Below are positions 18,509 to 27,481 of a stretch of 64,000 nucleotides of DNA, piece after piece. Every line of letters begins with the position of its first letter. Positions within the stretch are counted from its first letter, which is position 1. Where the stretch lies: contig CAVWDI010000029.1 of assembly GCA_963753725.1 (NCBI GenBank), positions 62,001 to 126,000 on the forward strand, in the 5' to 3' direction. This DNA comes from CAVWDI01 sp963753725. Lineage in GTDB: Bacteria > Chloroflexota > Anaerolineae > Anaerolineales > UBA4823. The notes under the pieces are model-generated. The model saw nothing but the letters and a program-made list of their open reading frames with translations, was not told the DNA's origin and did not search any database. The translations under genes were made by a program, and so were the position numbers.

Positions 18509-20305
18509 TTAAATGATCTCCCACTCGCAGCAGGAATCACCTGCAGCAAGACATCGGGTTTCATTCACACGCCGATCATAAGCAGACCGGTACAATCCGT
18601 TTAGAAAACCACTTGTAAAATGGCATGATAGTTCCCGTAAAGGCGTCATATACCATGTGCGCATCGGTTCGATATTCTCTTCGATGATAATTCGATCACC
18701 GGATACGGTCACAATTCCAGCCTTTAGAGTCTCTAACGAGTTTAAGACCATAGTTACGACCTCATCAGGCTCATACCCTGCAGACAGCAGTCGTTCAGCG
18801 ATCTCTTTACCTGATTTCACCCCGCCCATTCGCAGCGCCATTTGTGAGCGATCTCCTGCTAGATGCGCGAAGCCGAAGGCGTGAAAAGGAATCTGCAAGT
18901 GGATATCCGGGCCAAATTCAGGTCGATCGGTCAGTATTTGGTTATCAATAATATGGGAGAGGTATTTTTCTATCAGATGATTATGTATACGCGACACCTT
19001 TTCAGAATCCCTTTTCAGGTGATCCTGCACCTCATTTGACGCGCTAGGAAATATTTTCACCTCGCAGTAGGGATCTCCAAGGCCAATACATTTCGTTTCA
19101 ACTGCATTCCATGTTCGCTCAATAGACTCTAATCCCATATAGTTGCCCGCCATGGCTGGCGGCAGGTAAGCGGCGACAGTCGAGCCGATATTTTCAAGGT
19201 CCCAACAATCCGAATTCTCGTAAATCCGGTAGTGGTATTCATCAATTTTAGACTTCTCAGGCAGATACTCAATCCTTCCGTAGCGTTCCATTCTGGCGGC
19301 CCCTGAATATGGCAAACCAAAGCGCCAGATTTTCTTGATATCATTCAGCGAGTTAAAGTCACCAGGAAATATGCCCATCTTTCTAAACAAATTTATCAGC
19401 TTGAACATGGTCTTATAGGGTTGGGGAATGATAGAAATAAACACATCCGATCCCATTCCCGATTGGTCTTCCCGAGTGTCCTTGTAAATTATCAAGGGGA
19501 ATCCATCCGGGTCCCATAACATACCGCTCCAATATGCCAGTTTCGGCCAGAATGCATTTACATAATCGCCCATCCGGGGTCGGAAACATGTCTTTCCTCT
19601 AAAGAGACTATTCATGTACATGTCGAAGAATTCCGGGTCCATGATTTCTTCAAAGGCTGTTTTAACTTTGAATTTTTTAGGTATCGGCTTTTCAATTATG
19701 CTGGGTGTAATCTCTGGATGCTTCACTACCTGGACAAATTGACCACCCGGTTCCATGGACAGTCTCACTATCCCGTCCGCAACGCTCATCATGGCACCAA
19801 GATCTTCTTTATTTCCACAACCTTCATCTATGGATACCAGTACCCGGTTTCCCTCTTGGGTGAATTTTGCGAGAAATTGCTGGATGAACCTGACGATCTT
19901 TACCCCATTAAACAGGTAAGGGGAGGTTAGCGAATCAAAAACCAGCAGGATGTCCTCCCCCTTCAGCAGGGAAAACAATTTTGTCACAGCCATGCAGATG
20001 CTGTTTAAATCAACACAGTTGGCAGAAATAGCCTCTCCACGTGGATTGAATGGTAATCCAACGGTCTGAGTATATGCATCAACAATTACCAGTGAATTTG
20101 GTCTTAATTCTCCTAAACCTCTTTCTTGCAAACTGCCAAACAGATCTTCAGAAGAAGATTCTGTAGATACAAAAATTACTTTTCCTCCGGAAGCAATTTC
20201 ACGTAGAGCTGCTTGCTGGCAAAAAGTAGATTTACCCGCGCCAGGCAGACCTGTCATCAGCACCAGCTTTTTCTGAGGTATTTTCTTGATCTCAGCGATC
20301 GACAT
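18509..20305 (-). CDS. KaiC-like ATPase with two V4R sensor domains
   Basis: This 598-residue protein starts with a RecA/KaiC-type ATPase (Walker A GLPGAGKS at about residues 19-26, Walker B-like ILLVFDSLTSP). Two V4R (4-vinyl reductase) domains follow, each ending in the family's Cys pair (CIGLGDPYCEVKIF near 410 and CLAAGDSCCEWEII at the end). V4R domains are small-ligand or zinc sensors found in light- and aromatic-responsive regulators. It starts 15 bases after the single-domain KaiC-like gene on the same strand. The arrangement suggests a ligand-gated ATPase switch; the output is unknown. Confidence 0.75.
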   Translation of the reverse strand: MSIAEIKKIPQKKLVLMTGLPGAGKSTFCQQAALREIASGGKVIFVSTESSSEDLFGSLQERGLGELRPNSLVIVDAYTQTVGLPFNPRGEAISANCVDLNSICMAVTKLFSLLKGEDILLVFDSLTSPYLFNGVKIVRFIQQFLAKFTQEGNRVLVSIDEGCGNKEDLGAMMSVADGIVRLSMEPGGQFVQVVKHPEITPSIIEKPIPKKFKVKTAFEEIMDPEFFDMYMNSLFRGKTCFRPRMGDYVNAFWPKLAYWSGMLWDPDGFPLIIYKDTREDQSGMGSDVFISIIPQPYKTMFKLINLFRKMGIFPGDFNSLNDIKKIWRFGLPYSGAARMERYGRIEYLPEKSKIDEYHYRIYENSDCWDLENIGSTVAAYLPPAMAGNYMGLESIERTWNAVETKCIGLGDPYCEVKIFPSASNEVQDHLKRDSEKVSRIHNHLIEKYLSHIIDNQILTDRPEFGPDIHLQIPFHAFGFAHLAGDRSQMALRMGGVKSGKEIAERLLSAGYEPDEVVTMVLNSLETLKAGIVTVSGDRIIIEENIEPMRTWYMTPLRELSCHFTSGFLNGLYRSAYDRRVNETRCLAAGDSCCEWEII

Positions 20306-20320
20306 GCTTAATCAATCTCA

Positions 20321-21061
20321 CTAATCAAAAGCCATTAAAGATGGAAATACTTCAATACCGCTCACGGATATTTGATACGGTCGTGGTTGTGTATCGGCAT
20401 CGATACCGCGCATCTTCTCTACCTGGAGCATACGCACAAGCTGGTTGCTCTTCTGAATGGTCCTCAGTAAGATTACTCCCTGAGAAAGGTATTCTTCAAA
20501 CTGGTATTCCCTTTCCACGCCAGTACCGCGCAATTCGGAAATCAATAAGTGCGTGCAGTCTGTTTTGCGTAATTCAACAATCAAATCTTTCATCGCGTGG
20601 ATTCGTTCAGTATCGTCAGGATACTGCAGCATAAACATGGTCACGGGGTCAATAACGACTCGCTTTGCATGAATATCCTGTATGCCTTGCTGGATAGCTT
20701 CTAAAAGTTTGACCAATTTAAATTCTTTCATCCCAAGCTGCATCAGCCCTGCTTTCTCTGATGACTGCGCACGGACGGGTGATACATTAACAAAAATCAG
20801 CTTGATTTCTTTTTCTAAAGCATCCAGGTCCCAACCGAAAGCTGCCATATTATTCTTGATATCTCGCGGATCTTCATCCAAAGTTACATAAAGCCCTGGT
20901 TCGTTATATTTTATTACCCCCTCATAAATAAATTGTATTCCGAAAGTGGTTTTTCCGCTACCAGGTCCCCCGCTGATTAAAACAGTATGCCCCCGTGGAA
21001 TACCTTTTCCAGCTAACAACTCATCCACGCCGTTGATCCCGGTAAAGATACATTCAAGCAT
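20321..21061 (-). CDS. KaiC-like (RAD55-type) ATPase
   Basis: This protein of about 246 residues has one KaiC-like RecA domain: FTGINGVDELLAGKGIPRGH, Walker A SGGPGSGKT, VTLDEDPRDIKNNM and Walker B RVVIDPVTMF. GGGAGAGG before the ATG at 21061 favours that start over the ATG at 21082. Single-domain KaiC relatives in non-cyanobacteria act as signalling ATPases. It heads a two-gene operon with the KaiC-V4R protein. Confidence 0.85.
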   Translation of the reverse strand: MLECIFTGINGVDELLAGKGIPRGHTVLISGGPGSGKTTFGIQFIYEGVIKYNEPGLYVTLDEDPRDIKNNMAAFGWDLDALEKEIKLIFVNVSPVRAQSSEKAGLMQLGMKEFKLVKLLEAIQQGIQDIHAKRVVIDPVTMFMLQYPDDTERIHAMKDLIVELRKTDCTHLLISELRGTGVEREYQFEEYLSQGVILLRTIQKSNQLVRMLQVEKMRGIDADTQPRPYQISVSGIEVFPSLMAFD

Positions 21062-21215
21062 AATCCCTCTCCCTTTATCCATAATTATTCAGTTCAACTG
21101 ATAAATTATATATCAATTTTTCTCCCTCACGCATTATCAACCAACCTTTAGATGTTAAAAAAAGTGAATTCCATCGAATTCCTAATGCAACATTTAAGAA
21201 TTTTGTCTACAATTC

Positions 21216-21245
21216 TTACCGACATAATCCGTTTAGTGCTATAAT
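21216..21245 (+). promoter_or_regulatory. Candidate promoter of the partner-switching cluster
   Basis: TATAAT at 21240-21245 lies 30 bases before the start codon at 21275, with TTACCG (21216-21221) 18 bases upstream as a moderate -35. The region is the divergent gap between the KaiC pair and the signalling genes to the right. Confidence 0.4.
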
Positions 21246-21274
21246 GGAACTACTTAATAGTAGGGTAAAAACCG

Positions 21275-21763
21275 ATGTTCAAAAACTTGCGTGTAAAAAA
21301 ATCTCCCGTGCAGTTCGAAACCAGACCGGGCGGCTTAACCTCCGAATGGTTATTGAAGGACAGCGATTCCCCGATTGTCCTGCAACAAATTAATAACCTT
21401 CCAGACAATATCAAGCTGCGCGTATACCGCAACCTGCTCCCGCCTGGATTGATGATGCGCTTTAATATCGATCCAATCACCTGGAAAGGCGCGGACGGTC
21501 AAATGCATGTGGGATTGAAAGCCGAAGAGCAAACCGGGTTCGTCCATCTTTGGGCGCATAAGAACGGACACCAGCAGGACGAATTCTTCCGGCTTGAAAT
21601 CAGCGATAACCCTCAACGCGGCATCGATATCAACTTGATTCATCTGAACGATCCCGACGGTCAGCGTTATTCCACCGATTTCGACCAGGATGGAGAGCCG
21701 ACTTTGTTTGGCACCGCACGCCGCAATTTAAAAGAAAGCAGCGCGCGATGGATGGCGGTTTAG
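21275..21763 (+). CDS. Hypothetical protein, N-terminal part of a possible split gene
   Basis: This 162-residue protein of no recognised family includes GLKAEEQTGFVHLWAHKNG and DINLIHLNDPDGQRYSTDFDQDG. It ends in a frame overlapping the next open frame by 16 bases. Adding one base near 21750 would fuse the two into a single protein of about 295 residues reading through WMA-GLAPGQ. Given other one-base indels in this window, one gene is more likely than two. It leads the signalling cluster. Confidence 0.6.
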   Translation: MFKNLRVKKSPVQFETRPGGLTSEWLLKDSDSPIVLQQINNLPDNIKLRVYRNLLPPGLMMRFNIDPITWKGADGQMHVGLKAEEQTGFVHLWAHKNGHQQDEFFRLEISDNPQRGIDINLIHLNDPDGQRYSTDFDQDGEPTLFGTARRNLKESSARWMAV

Positions 21764-22161
21764 CTCCCGGTCAAATCAGAAAAAACCTGGGCGCTTCCGC
21801 GCTTGCCTTCCAGCAAATTGAAGCCTTCCTGGCGACCCTCGGACACCGGGCATATTTTCTCGATCCGTTGACTTACTCCTCAGCCTGGGTGTTTGAGAAG
21901 AGAGGTTTCGCATACGTACGCGGTCATAAACTGATGGATGATATCCAACATGAATTCCAACCTGGTGGAAAGCTACACGAAGCGCTGGACGGCAGCACGC
22001 CTTTTCGTGTTTCGGATCAATGGCGCTCTGTGCGCGGCCGGGCCTGGGCTATCCACGACGGGATTCTTGAAACGATCGGTGAGAAGTGGGACGACCTGAG
22101 GATGATCAAACAAATTGGGCGTCACGCAGGTGTGGAAACATTTCCCAACGCCGAATTCTAG
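21748..22161 (+). CDS. Hypothetical protein, C-terminal part of a possible split gene
   Basis: This 137-residue frame contains GLAPGQIRKNLGASALAFQQIEAFL and WVFEKRGFAYVRGHKLM. It probably continues the preceding frame, though a translationally coupled separate gene (ATG overlapping the upstream stop) is possible. No family was recognised. The downstream neighbour is an anti-sigma kinase gene. Confidence 0.6.
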   Translation: MDGGLAPGQIRKNLGASALAFQQIEAFLATLGHRAYFLDPLTYSSAWVFEKRGFAYVRGHKLMDDIQHEFQPGGKLHEALDGSTPFRVSDQWRSVRGRAWAIHDGILETIGEKWDDLRMIKQIGRHAGVETFPNAEF

Positions 22162-22223
22162 CCAGGCGAAGGTTATTACAAAGGATTATTTACCAGCCAG
22201 AAGCTAACGGACGACCAATCAAA

Positions 22224-22646
22224 ATGATACATCAGATTTCACGTTCAGCAGAATTAACTACCCTATCGGAATTCCGAAAATATATTGCACTGATCTGCAA
22301 TCAACATTCCGACGTCGATGAAAACACCCTTTACGACATGCAGCTTGCTGTGGACGAGGCCTGCACTAACATCATTTCACACGGGTACAAGGGTATGAAC
22401 CCAGGATCGATTATCCTGGCGCTGGAATTCAATGATGACTGCATAGAGATTAACCTGACCGATTTCGGACACGCTTTTGAACCCAGCCGTAGATCCGCGC
22501 CCAATTTAGATGCCGGCCTTGAAGATCGGCCAACCAGCGGTTTTGGCCTTTTCTTTATCTACCAGACAATGGATGGTATTGACTATACGACCAATATCTA
22601 TGGAAACCGCTTGACTTTTATCAAACAATTAAAACCCAGTGTGTAA
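22224..22646 (+). CDS. Anti-sigma factor serine kinase (RsbW/SpoIIAB-like)
   Basis: This 140-residue GHKL ATPase shows LAVDEACTNIISHGYKG (N box), LTDFGHAFEP (G1-like) and SGFGLFFIYQTMDGIDY (G2), the RsbW layout. Such kinases hold a sigma factor or other client and phosphorylate a STAS antagonist. Next come genes for a STAS protein and a PAS-SpoIIE phosphatase, giving a complete partner-switching module. The start at 22224 matches the usual family N-terminus. Confidence 0.85.
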   Translation: MIHQISRSAELTTLSEFRKYIALICNQHSDVDENTLYDMQLAVDEACTNIISHGYKGMNPGSIILALEFNDDCIEINLTDFGHAFEPSRRSAPNLDAGLEDRPTSGFGLFFIYQTMDGIDYTTNIYGNRLTFIKQLKPSV

Positions 22647-22682
22647 GATTTATAAATTCAAGAATCCCCGGGAGGGAAAACC

Positions 22683-23021
22683 GTGGATATAAATTTCATC
22701 GAAAACAATTTAGCAGATACTGTGGCAGTTGCCGGAAGCATCGACGCGCTTACCGCAGCCGTATTGACGGATTTTATGATCCTGAAAGTTGGAGAAGATC
22801 ACAAAAATCTGATTGTAGACCTCAGCCAGGTGGAGTTCATGAGCAGCGCTGGTCTGCGCGCTTTGCTGGCTGTGCTAAAAGAATGCCGCAATAAAGGCGG
22901 CGACCTGCGGGTTTCAGGAGCGCAGCCCGGCGTGGATAAAGTGCTCAAAATGTCAGGGTTCACCAAAATTTTAAAATGCTTCCCAAACAACCAGGCGGCG
23001 CTGTCCAGCTTCTCTGAATGA
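22683..23021 (+). CDS. STAS-domain anti-sigma factor antagonist
   Basis: This 112-residue STAS protein starts with GTG after GGGAGG. LIVDLSQVEFMSSAGLRALLAVLKECR includes the conserved Ser pair that the kinase phosphorylates, and GADLRV-type C-terminal strands follow (GGDLRVSGAQPGVDKVL). Unphosphorylated antagonist would bind the RsbW-like kinase encoded just upstream and free its client. Confidence 0.88.
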   Translation: MDINFIENNLADTVAVAGSIDALTAAVLTDFMILKVGEDHKNLIVDLSQVEFMSSAGLRALLAVLKECRNKGGDLRVSGAQPGVDKVLKMSGFTKILKCFPNNQAALSSFSE

Positions 23022-23084
23022 CATTATCTAAAAACCCCTCTATCACATAATTAATCGCCGCATTTTTATTATTCGAGCAGAAAT

Positions 23085-24296
23085 ATGACTAGGACCCAGG
23101 AAGTTTTAGAAAAATTAGGCTACGCATATTTTGAAACGGATAATTCCGGGGTAATAACTGCAGTAAACAATGCTTTCTGTGATCTGGTTGGCGCTGAATG
23201 TGAGCAAATCCTGGGCGAGAATTTAAAAGAAATTTTTCAATCCAGCGATTCCCAAATTCTTGAGGGAACTCTGAACACAATTCAAGAAACCGGAGATGCG
23301 CTTCGAAATCTGGAACTTGAATTCCAGAATCGAAGCGGCCAACACCTGCTGTTAGAAATTTCAATTGCTCCAGATACTGACCAGCCTGGAGAACAGACCA
23401 TCCTTTGCGGCCTGGTGCGAGAAATCACTTCCCGAAAACAGACCCAGGAATCATTACACGCGGCCGAACATGAACTTGAAATTGGGCGCCGCATTCAAGC
23501 CAGCTTTTTACCATCTCAAATCCCCGCAATTCCTGGATGGCAGATCAAGGCACATTTCGAGGCCGCCCGGGAGGTTGCCGGCGACTTTTACGATGTATTT
23601 ACACTTTCAAGCGGCAGGCGTGTCGGCCTGGTGATGGCAGATGTGGTCGATAAAGGTGTCGGCGCGGCCCTGTTTATGGCGCTGTTCCGCAGCCTGATCC
23701 GGGCTTTCGTAGATCAGCACTATAAATTGGGTTGGATGGATGTGCTGTCCAGCGATCTATCTTCATCTCATGAGACGACTTCTGTTGGACAAAGGCGTAA
23801 GATGCTCTCCACCGGATCGACCGCCCTGCAGAACGCTATCGACCTGACCAATAATTTCATCGCCGTGAACCACGGCGACACCAACATGTTTGCAACCATG
23901 TTTGTGGGCGTACTCGACCCGACCAACGGCTCTCTGATGTACATCAACGGCGGACACGACCCACCAATCCTGCTGCGGGCTTCTGGCGCCATTGAACGAT
24001 TAGAGCCAACCGGTCCTGCCGTCGGGATACTGCCGGACATGAAATTCAGCATTGAAAATACAACCCTGGACGAGCATGACACTTTGATCGCCTACACAGA
24101 TGGCGTGCCAGACGCGCTCAATCCCGCGGGTGAATCGTTTGGGGAAGATCGACTGCTTGCTCTCATTGGTTCGCCTGCAGATAATGCAGAACAACTCAAA
24201 GACCGCATCGTCGACGGTCTGCATTCACATATAGCCGGCAAAAGTCAATATGACGATATCACCATGTTCGTCTTGAGACGAGACACAATAAGCTGA
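23085..24296 (+). CDS. PAS domain-containing SpoIIE/RsbU-type serine phosphatase
   Basis: This 403-residue protein has an N-terminal PAS domain (residues 1-115: YFETDNSGVITAVNNAFCDLVG) and then a PP2C-type SpoIIE domain with REVAGDFYDVF, GLVMADVVDKGVGAALFMAL, GGHDPPILL and LIAYTDGVPDALNPAGESFG. The Asp residues of these motifs bind catalytic metals. It would dephosphorylate the STAS antagonist in response to a PAS ligand. Confidence 0.9.
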   Translation: MTRTQEVLEKLGYAYFETDNSGVITAVNNAFCDLVGAECEQILGENLKEIFQSSDSQILEGTLNTIQETGDALRNLELEFQNRSGQHLLLEISIAPDTDQPGEQTILCGLVREITSRKQTQESLHAAEHELEIGRRIQASFLPSQIPAIPGWQIKAHFEAAREVAGDFYDVFTLSSGRRVGLVMADVVDKGVGAALFMALFRSLIRAFVDQHYKLGWMDVLSSDLSSSHETTSVGQRRKMLSTGSTALQNAIDLTNNFIAVNHGDTNMFATMFVGVLDPTNGSLMYINGGHDPPILLRASGAIERLEPTGPAVGILPDMKFSIENTTLDEHDTLIAYTDGVPDALNPAGESFGEDRLLALIGSPADNAEQLKDRIVDGLHSHIAGKSQYDDITMFVLRRDTIS

Positions 24297-24319
24297 AAGA
24301 ATAAAGGGGAATAAATATT

Positions 24320-25069
24320 ATGATCGTTTCCGTTCATTCCTTCCGTGGAGGGACTGGTAAATCGAATACAACTGCAAATGCTGCCGCGTTATTGGCATTG
24401 AGTGGAAAACGGGTAGGAGTAGTTGATACGGATATCCAATCACCCGGCATACATGTCCTGTTTGGATTGGACGAGGACGATATGAATTACGCGCTAAACG
24501 ATTATCTATGGGGAAAATGCGACATCCAGCAGGCGACTTACGATGTCTCACCCGCTCAACTTGAGGACAGCGAAGGACGAATTTTCCTGATCCCATCCAG
24601 CTTAAAAGCGGGGGAAATTGCCCGCATTCTGCGCGACGGGTACGATGTCGGGATTCTCAACGATGGCTTCCAATCCCTGGTCCAAAGCAAGCGGTTGGAC
24701 TATTTGCTGATAGACACCCATCCAGGCTTAAATGAAGAGACATTATTGTCCATTGCAATATCCGATGCGCTGATCGTTGTACTGCGCCCTGATCAGCAGG
24801 ATTACCAGGGTACCAGCGTAACCGTTGAGGTGGCACGCAGATTGGATGTGCCCAATATGATGCTGGTTATCAATAAAGTCCCCCAGGTGTTCGACTTCCA
24901 GGAAGTACGCTCCTACGTGGAAAAAATTTACAACTGCGATGTCGCCGCGGTGCTGCCTCATTCAGATGAAATGATGACCCTGGCAAGCGCCGGGATTTTC
25001 GTTTTGCGCTATCCGGATCACAGCATCAGCCAATCTCTCCAACAAGTGATAACGAAATTATTGGATTAA
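24320..25069 (+). CDS. MinD/ParA-like P-loop ATPase
   Basis: This 249-residue protein begins with a deviant Walker A (FRGGTGKSNTTANAA) and has VGVVDTDIQSPG, LLIDTHPGLNEETL and MLVINKVPQ, all typical of MinD/ParA ATPases. It lies within the signalling cluster, not in a division or partition locus, and lacks an obvious C-terminal amphipathic helix. It may place or scaffold the neighbouring signalling proteins; this is inferred. Confidence 0.8.
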   Translation: MIVSVHSFRGGTGKSNTTANAAALLALSGKRVGVVDTDIQSPGIHVLFGLDEDDMNYALNDYLWGKCDIQQATYDVSPAQLEDSEGRIFLIPSSLKAGEIARILRDGYDVGILNDGFQSLVQSKRLDYLLIDTHPGLNEETLLSIAISDALIVVLRPDQQDYQGTSVTVEVARRLDVPNMMLVINKVPQVFDFQEVRSYVEKIYNCDVAAVLPHSDEMMTLASAGIFVLRYPDHSISQSLQQVITKLLD

Positions 25070-25083
25070 TTATTTTTCTCTAA

Positions 25084-25720
25084 ATGTCAAATCAAGATCT
25101 TGAATCCTTAGCATTATATATACCAAAGGACCGCCGGCAGGCCATGATGGATGGAGCTATGATGGACGGCGAAATCGTTGGCACGGCCTTGTTCGCGGAC
25201 ATCACTAGATTTACCCCTTTATCTGAAGCCCTGGCCGGCAGCCTGGGACCGCAGCGCGGCGCGGAAGAACTCACCATACAACTGAACAGGTTTTACGATG
25301 CCCTGATCGACCAGCAGCTGGCTTCTGAACTGGGTATGGACGCATTATCTATCCGCCGGGCGATTGGTGATAAATGGGCCATCGCCATATCTCTGAACAA
25401 TATGGGCAATATCGCCTTAGACCAGGGCGATGTCGATTGCTTTTCTACTTGAAGACATGGGCTGTCTGGCCGCTCAATCCGGGACTCCAAAATTAGCCCT
25501 GCATCTGATTGGAGCCGCAAGCACACTGCGCAAATCGATAAACATCCGCTTATCTGAGCTGGAACAGAAAAAGGTTGACCAGTTGCATTCCAGCGCACGT
25601 AATTCTATAAACGAAAGCGAGGCTTCAACAGCCTGGTCTCAAGTGGCTGCGATGACATTAGATGAAGCCGTCGAATATGCATATAATAATATCTCCTTAC
25701 CAACTGATTTTTTTCCATAA
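25084..25720 (+). pseudogene. Gutted class III cyclase-TPR gene (remnant)
   Basis: The first 77 codons match the start of a class III adenylate/guanylate cyclase (ALFADITRFTPLSEALAG, ELTIQLNRFYDALID). The frame then jumps straight into a C-terminal tetratricopeptide region (SIRRAIGDKWAIAISLNNMGNIALDQGD). Near 25437 a second join with a frame change leads to the typical end of such proteins (LEDMGCLAAQSGTPKLALHLIGAASTLRKS, ending at 25720). The catalytic Asp/Arg region and the central ATPase are absent. A similar relic lies at 53.9 kb. Confidence 0.75.
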
Positions 25721-25731
25721 AAGGTTTAAAA

Positions 25732-27087
25732 ATGGATCAACCCGATTTCGATACCGCCAAAGAATTTGCACTACAGCTGTTGGAGACGCGACTCTCACCG
25801 CAGCTAATCTACCACTCCGTCGAACACACTCGCGATGGGGTGGTGCCCACGGCGCAAAAGCTGGCTGAAATGGAAGGCATCTCGGATGAGGAAAAACTGC
25901 TGGTAGTAACCGCGGCTTACTACCACGACCTGGGTCACATCGAAGGATACCTTGAACACGAAGAGACCAGCATCCGCATCGCTGAGCAAAATCTTCCGGA
26001 ATTCAATTACAGCCCGGAACAAATCGCTGTCATCCGGGACATCATCCGCGCCACGCGCATGCCGCAGTCACCCACCAACCTGTTGGGTAAAATCATGGCC
26101 GATTCGGACTTGGACATACTGGGTCGAGAAGATTATTTCAAACGAAATATCGATCTTCGCATCGAATTTCAAGTTGTCAGAGGCCATCAATATACCGACC
26201 TGGAATGGTACAGCAGCCAGATTAAACTGCTCGAAACCCACCAATATTTCACAGATTCCGCCAAGGTGCTGAGTGAAGATGGGCAGCGCCGCAATTTAGA
26301 AGCTGTCCGTAGGTTAATCCAGCTGCTTGAAGAGAACAAGCATATCGATCTCGATAAACTGGTTATCCTCAAATCCGTGAACATCTTTTCCGCCATTCCA
26401 GAAGAAGCATTGGTTGAGGCTGTCGCGCTTCTGGAGGAAGTGAAAGTTAAAAGCGGGCAGACGATCATGGAAAAGGGGGATCACGGTTCGAGCATGTTCA
26501 TCATCGCTGACGGTAAAATGCTTGTTCATGACGGAGAACTGACCCTGAATTATCTATACAGATACGATATCTTCGGTGAAATGGCCGCCCTCGACCCGCA
26601 GGTGCGCAGCGCATCCATCACTGCAATAGAAAATACAACTTTATACAAGCTTGACCAGAAGGACCTGTTATACCTGGTCGAAACCCACAGCGCTGTGACC
26701 CGGGGCATCTTCCACATCCTCTCCCAACGTCTGCGCAACGTTATGCAGGACCGGGCTGACGATTTTGATTATATCCAGCAGTTCGAACGCGTGATTGCAG
26801 CCGCTGTGGCGTTGGAAACAGGCGCCTATAAACCGCAAATGATCGATGAGGTCACCAAACGAACGGACGAACTTGGCCAGCTTGCACGCGTATTCCAGCG
26901 CATGGCGCGCGAAGTTGAAGCGCGTGAAGATCGTTTAAAGAGAGAAGTAAAAGAGCTTCGTATAGAAATCGATAAAGTAAAACAGGCACGCCAAGTGGCG
27001 GAAATCACCGACACGGAATACTTTCAAGAACTACGCAGCAAAGTCCGCCAACTGCGCTCCGAACGCGACTCAGAAGAGGGTAAGTAA
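25732..27087 (+). CDS. HD-domain and cyclic-nucleotide-binding protein with C-terminal coiled coil
   Basis: This 451-residue protein has an N-terminal HD domain (HSVEHTRDG, AAYYHDLGHIEGYLEHEETS; metal-binding His and Asp pairs), as in phosphohydrolases and GTPase-type signalling enzymes. A cNMP-binding domain follows at about residues 215-340 (IFSAIPEEALVEAV, ILxGQTIMEKGDHGSSMFIIADG, YDIFGEMAALD). The last 80 residues are a charged coiled coil. It closes the partner-switching cluster and could link cyclic nucleotide levels to it. Confidence 0.8.
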   Translation: MDQPDFDTAKEFALQLLETRLSPQLIYHSVEHTRDGVVPTAQKLAEMEGISDEEKLLVVTAAYYHDLGHIEGYLEHEETSIRIAEQNLPEFNYSPEQIAVIRDIIRATRMPQSPTNLLGKIMADSDLDILGREDYFKRNIDLRIEFQVVRGHQYTDLEWYSSQIKLLETHQYFTDSAKVLSEDGQRRNLEAVRRLIQLLEENKHIDLDKLVILKSVNIFSAIPEEALVEAVALLEEVKVKSGQTIMEKGDHGSSMFIIADGKMLVHDGELTLNYLYRYDIFGEMAALDPQVRSASITAIENTTLYKLDQKDLLYLVETHSAVTRGIFHILSQRLRNVMQDRADDFDYIQQFERVIAAAVALETGAYKPQMIDEVTKRTDELGQLARVFQRMAREVEAREDRLKREVKELRIEIDKVKQARQVAEITDTEYFQELRSKVRQLRSERDSEEGK

Positions 27088-27109
27088 AGTTTTGCTATTA
27101 TGTTTATAG

Positions 27110-27133
27110 TCCCGCGTAATTTGCGGGATTTTT
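27110..27133 (+). terminator. Terminator of the partner-switching cluster
   Basis: TCCCGC (27110-27115) and GCGGGA (27123-27128) form a hairpin followed by TTTTT, 22 bases after the stop of the HD/cNMP gene. Confidence 0.7.
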
Positions 27134-27180
27134 GTCCCCCGCGGTTTACGGGACGGAGTTATGAATACCAAACATTCATC

Positions 27181-27438
27181 GTCATTCCTAACCATACTTT
27201 GGTAAGAAATCCCTTAAATTATCTGTCATTCCGAACCGTCCTTTGGTGAGGAATCCCTGTAGTGCGACAACATAATCTAATCCGGAAGGCAGTTCTTGTG
27301 CTCGCTTGCTTCTAGATAACCTACATCCCCTTCTGCCCGCACAATCAATCTCTACGCCTACCTATCAGGGATCCCTCCTCCGTCGAGATGACAACACTTG
27401 GACTGTCATTCCGAACCGCCCTTTGGTGATAAATGCCT
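27181..27438 (+). repeat. Dispersed 34-bp intergenic repeat, three copies
   Basis: Copies start at 27181, 27225 and 27405 and follow the pattern GTCATTCCGAACCGYCCTTTGG then TGAGGAATCCCT, with the first copy the most diverged. Between copies two and three lies a related inverted element (GGGATCCCTCCTCCGTCGAG then ATGACA, about 27368-27392). This is the kind of short mobile or structural repeat found between genes in many environmental bacteria. The rest of 27134-27481 shows no gene. Confidence 0.65.
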
Positions 27439-27481
27439 TAAGGTGGTAATTAATCGTTATTGTGGCGTGTGGGTATCCACC

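Noticed and set aside
27181..27438. CRISPR array
   Set aside because: The repeats are imperfect, unevenly spaced (44 and 180 bases) and have no cas genes nearby.
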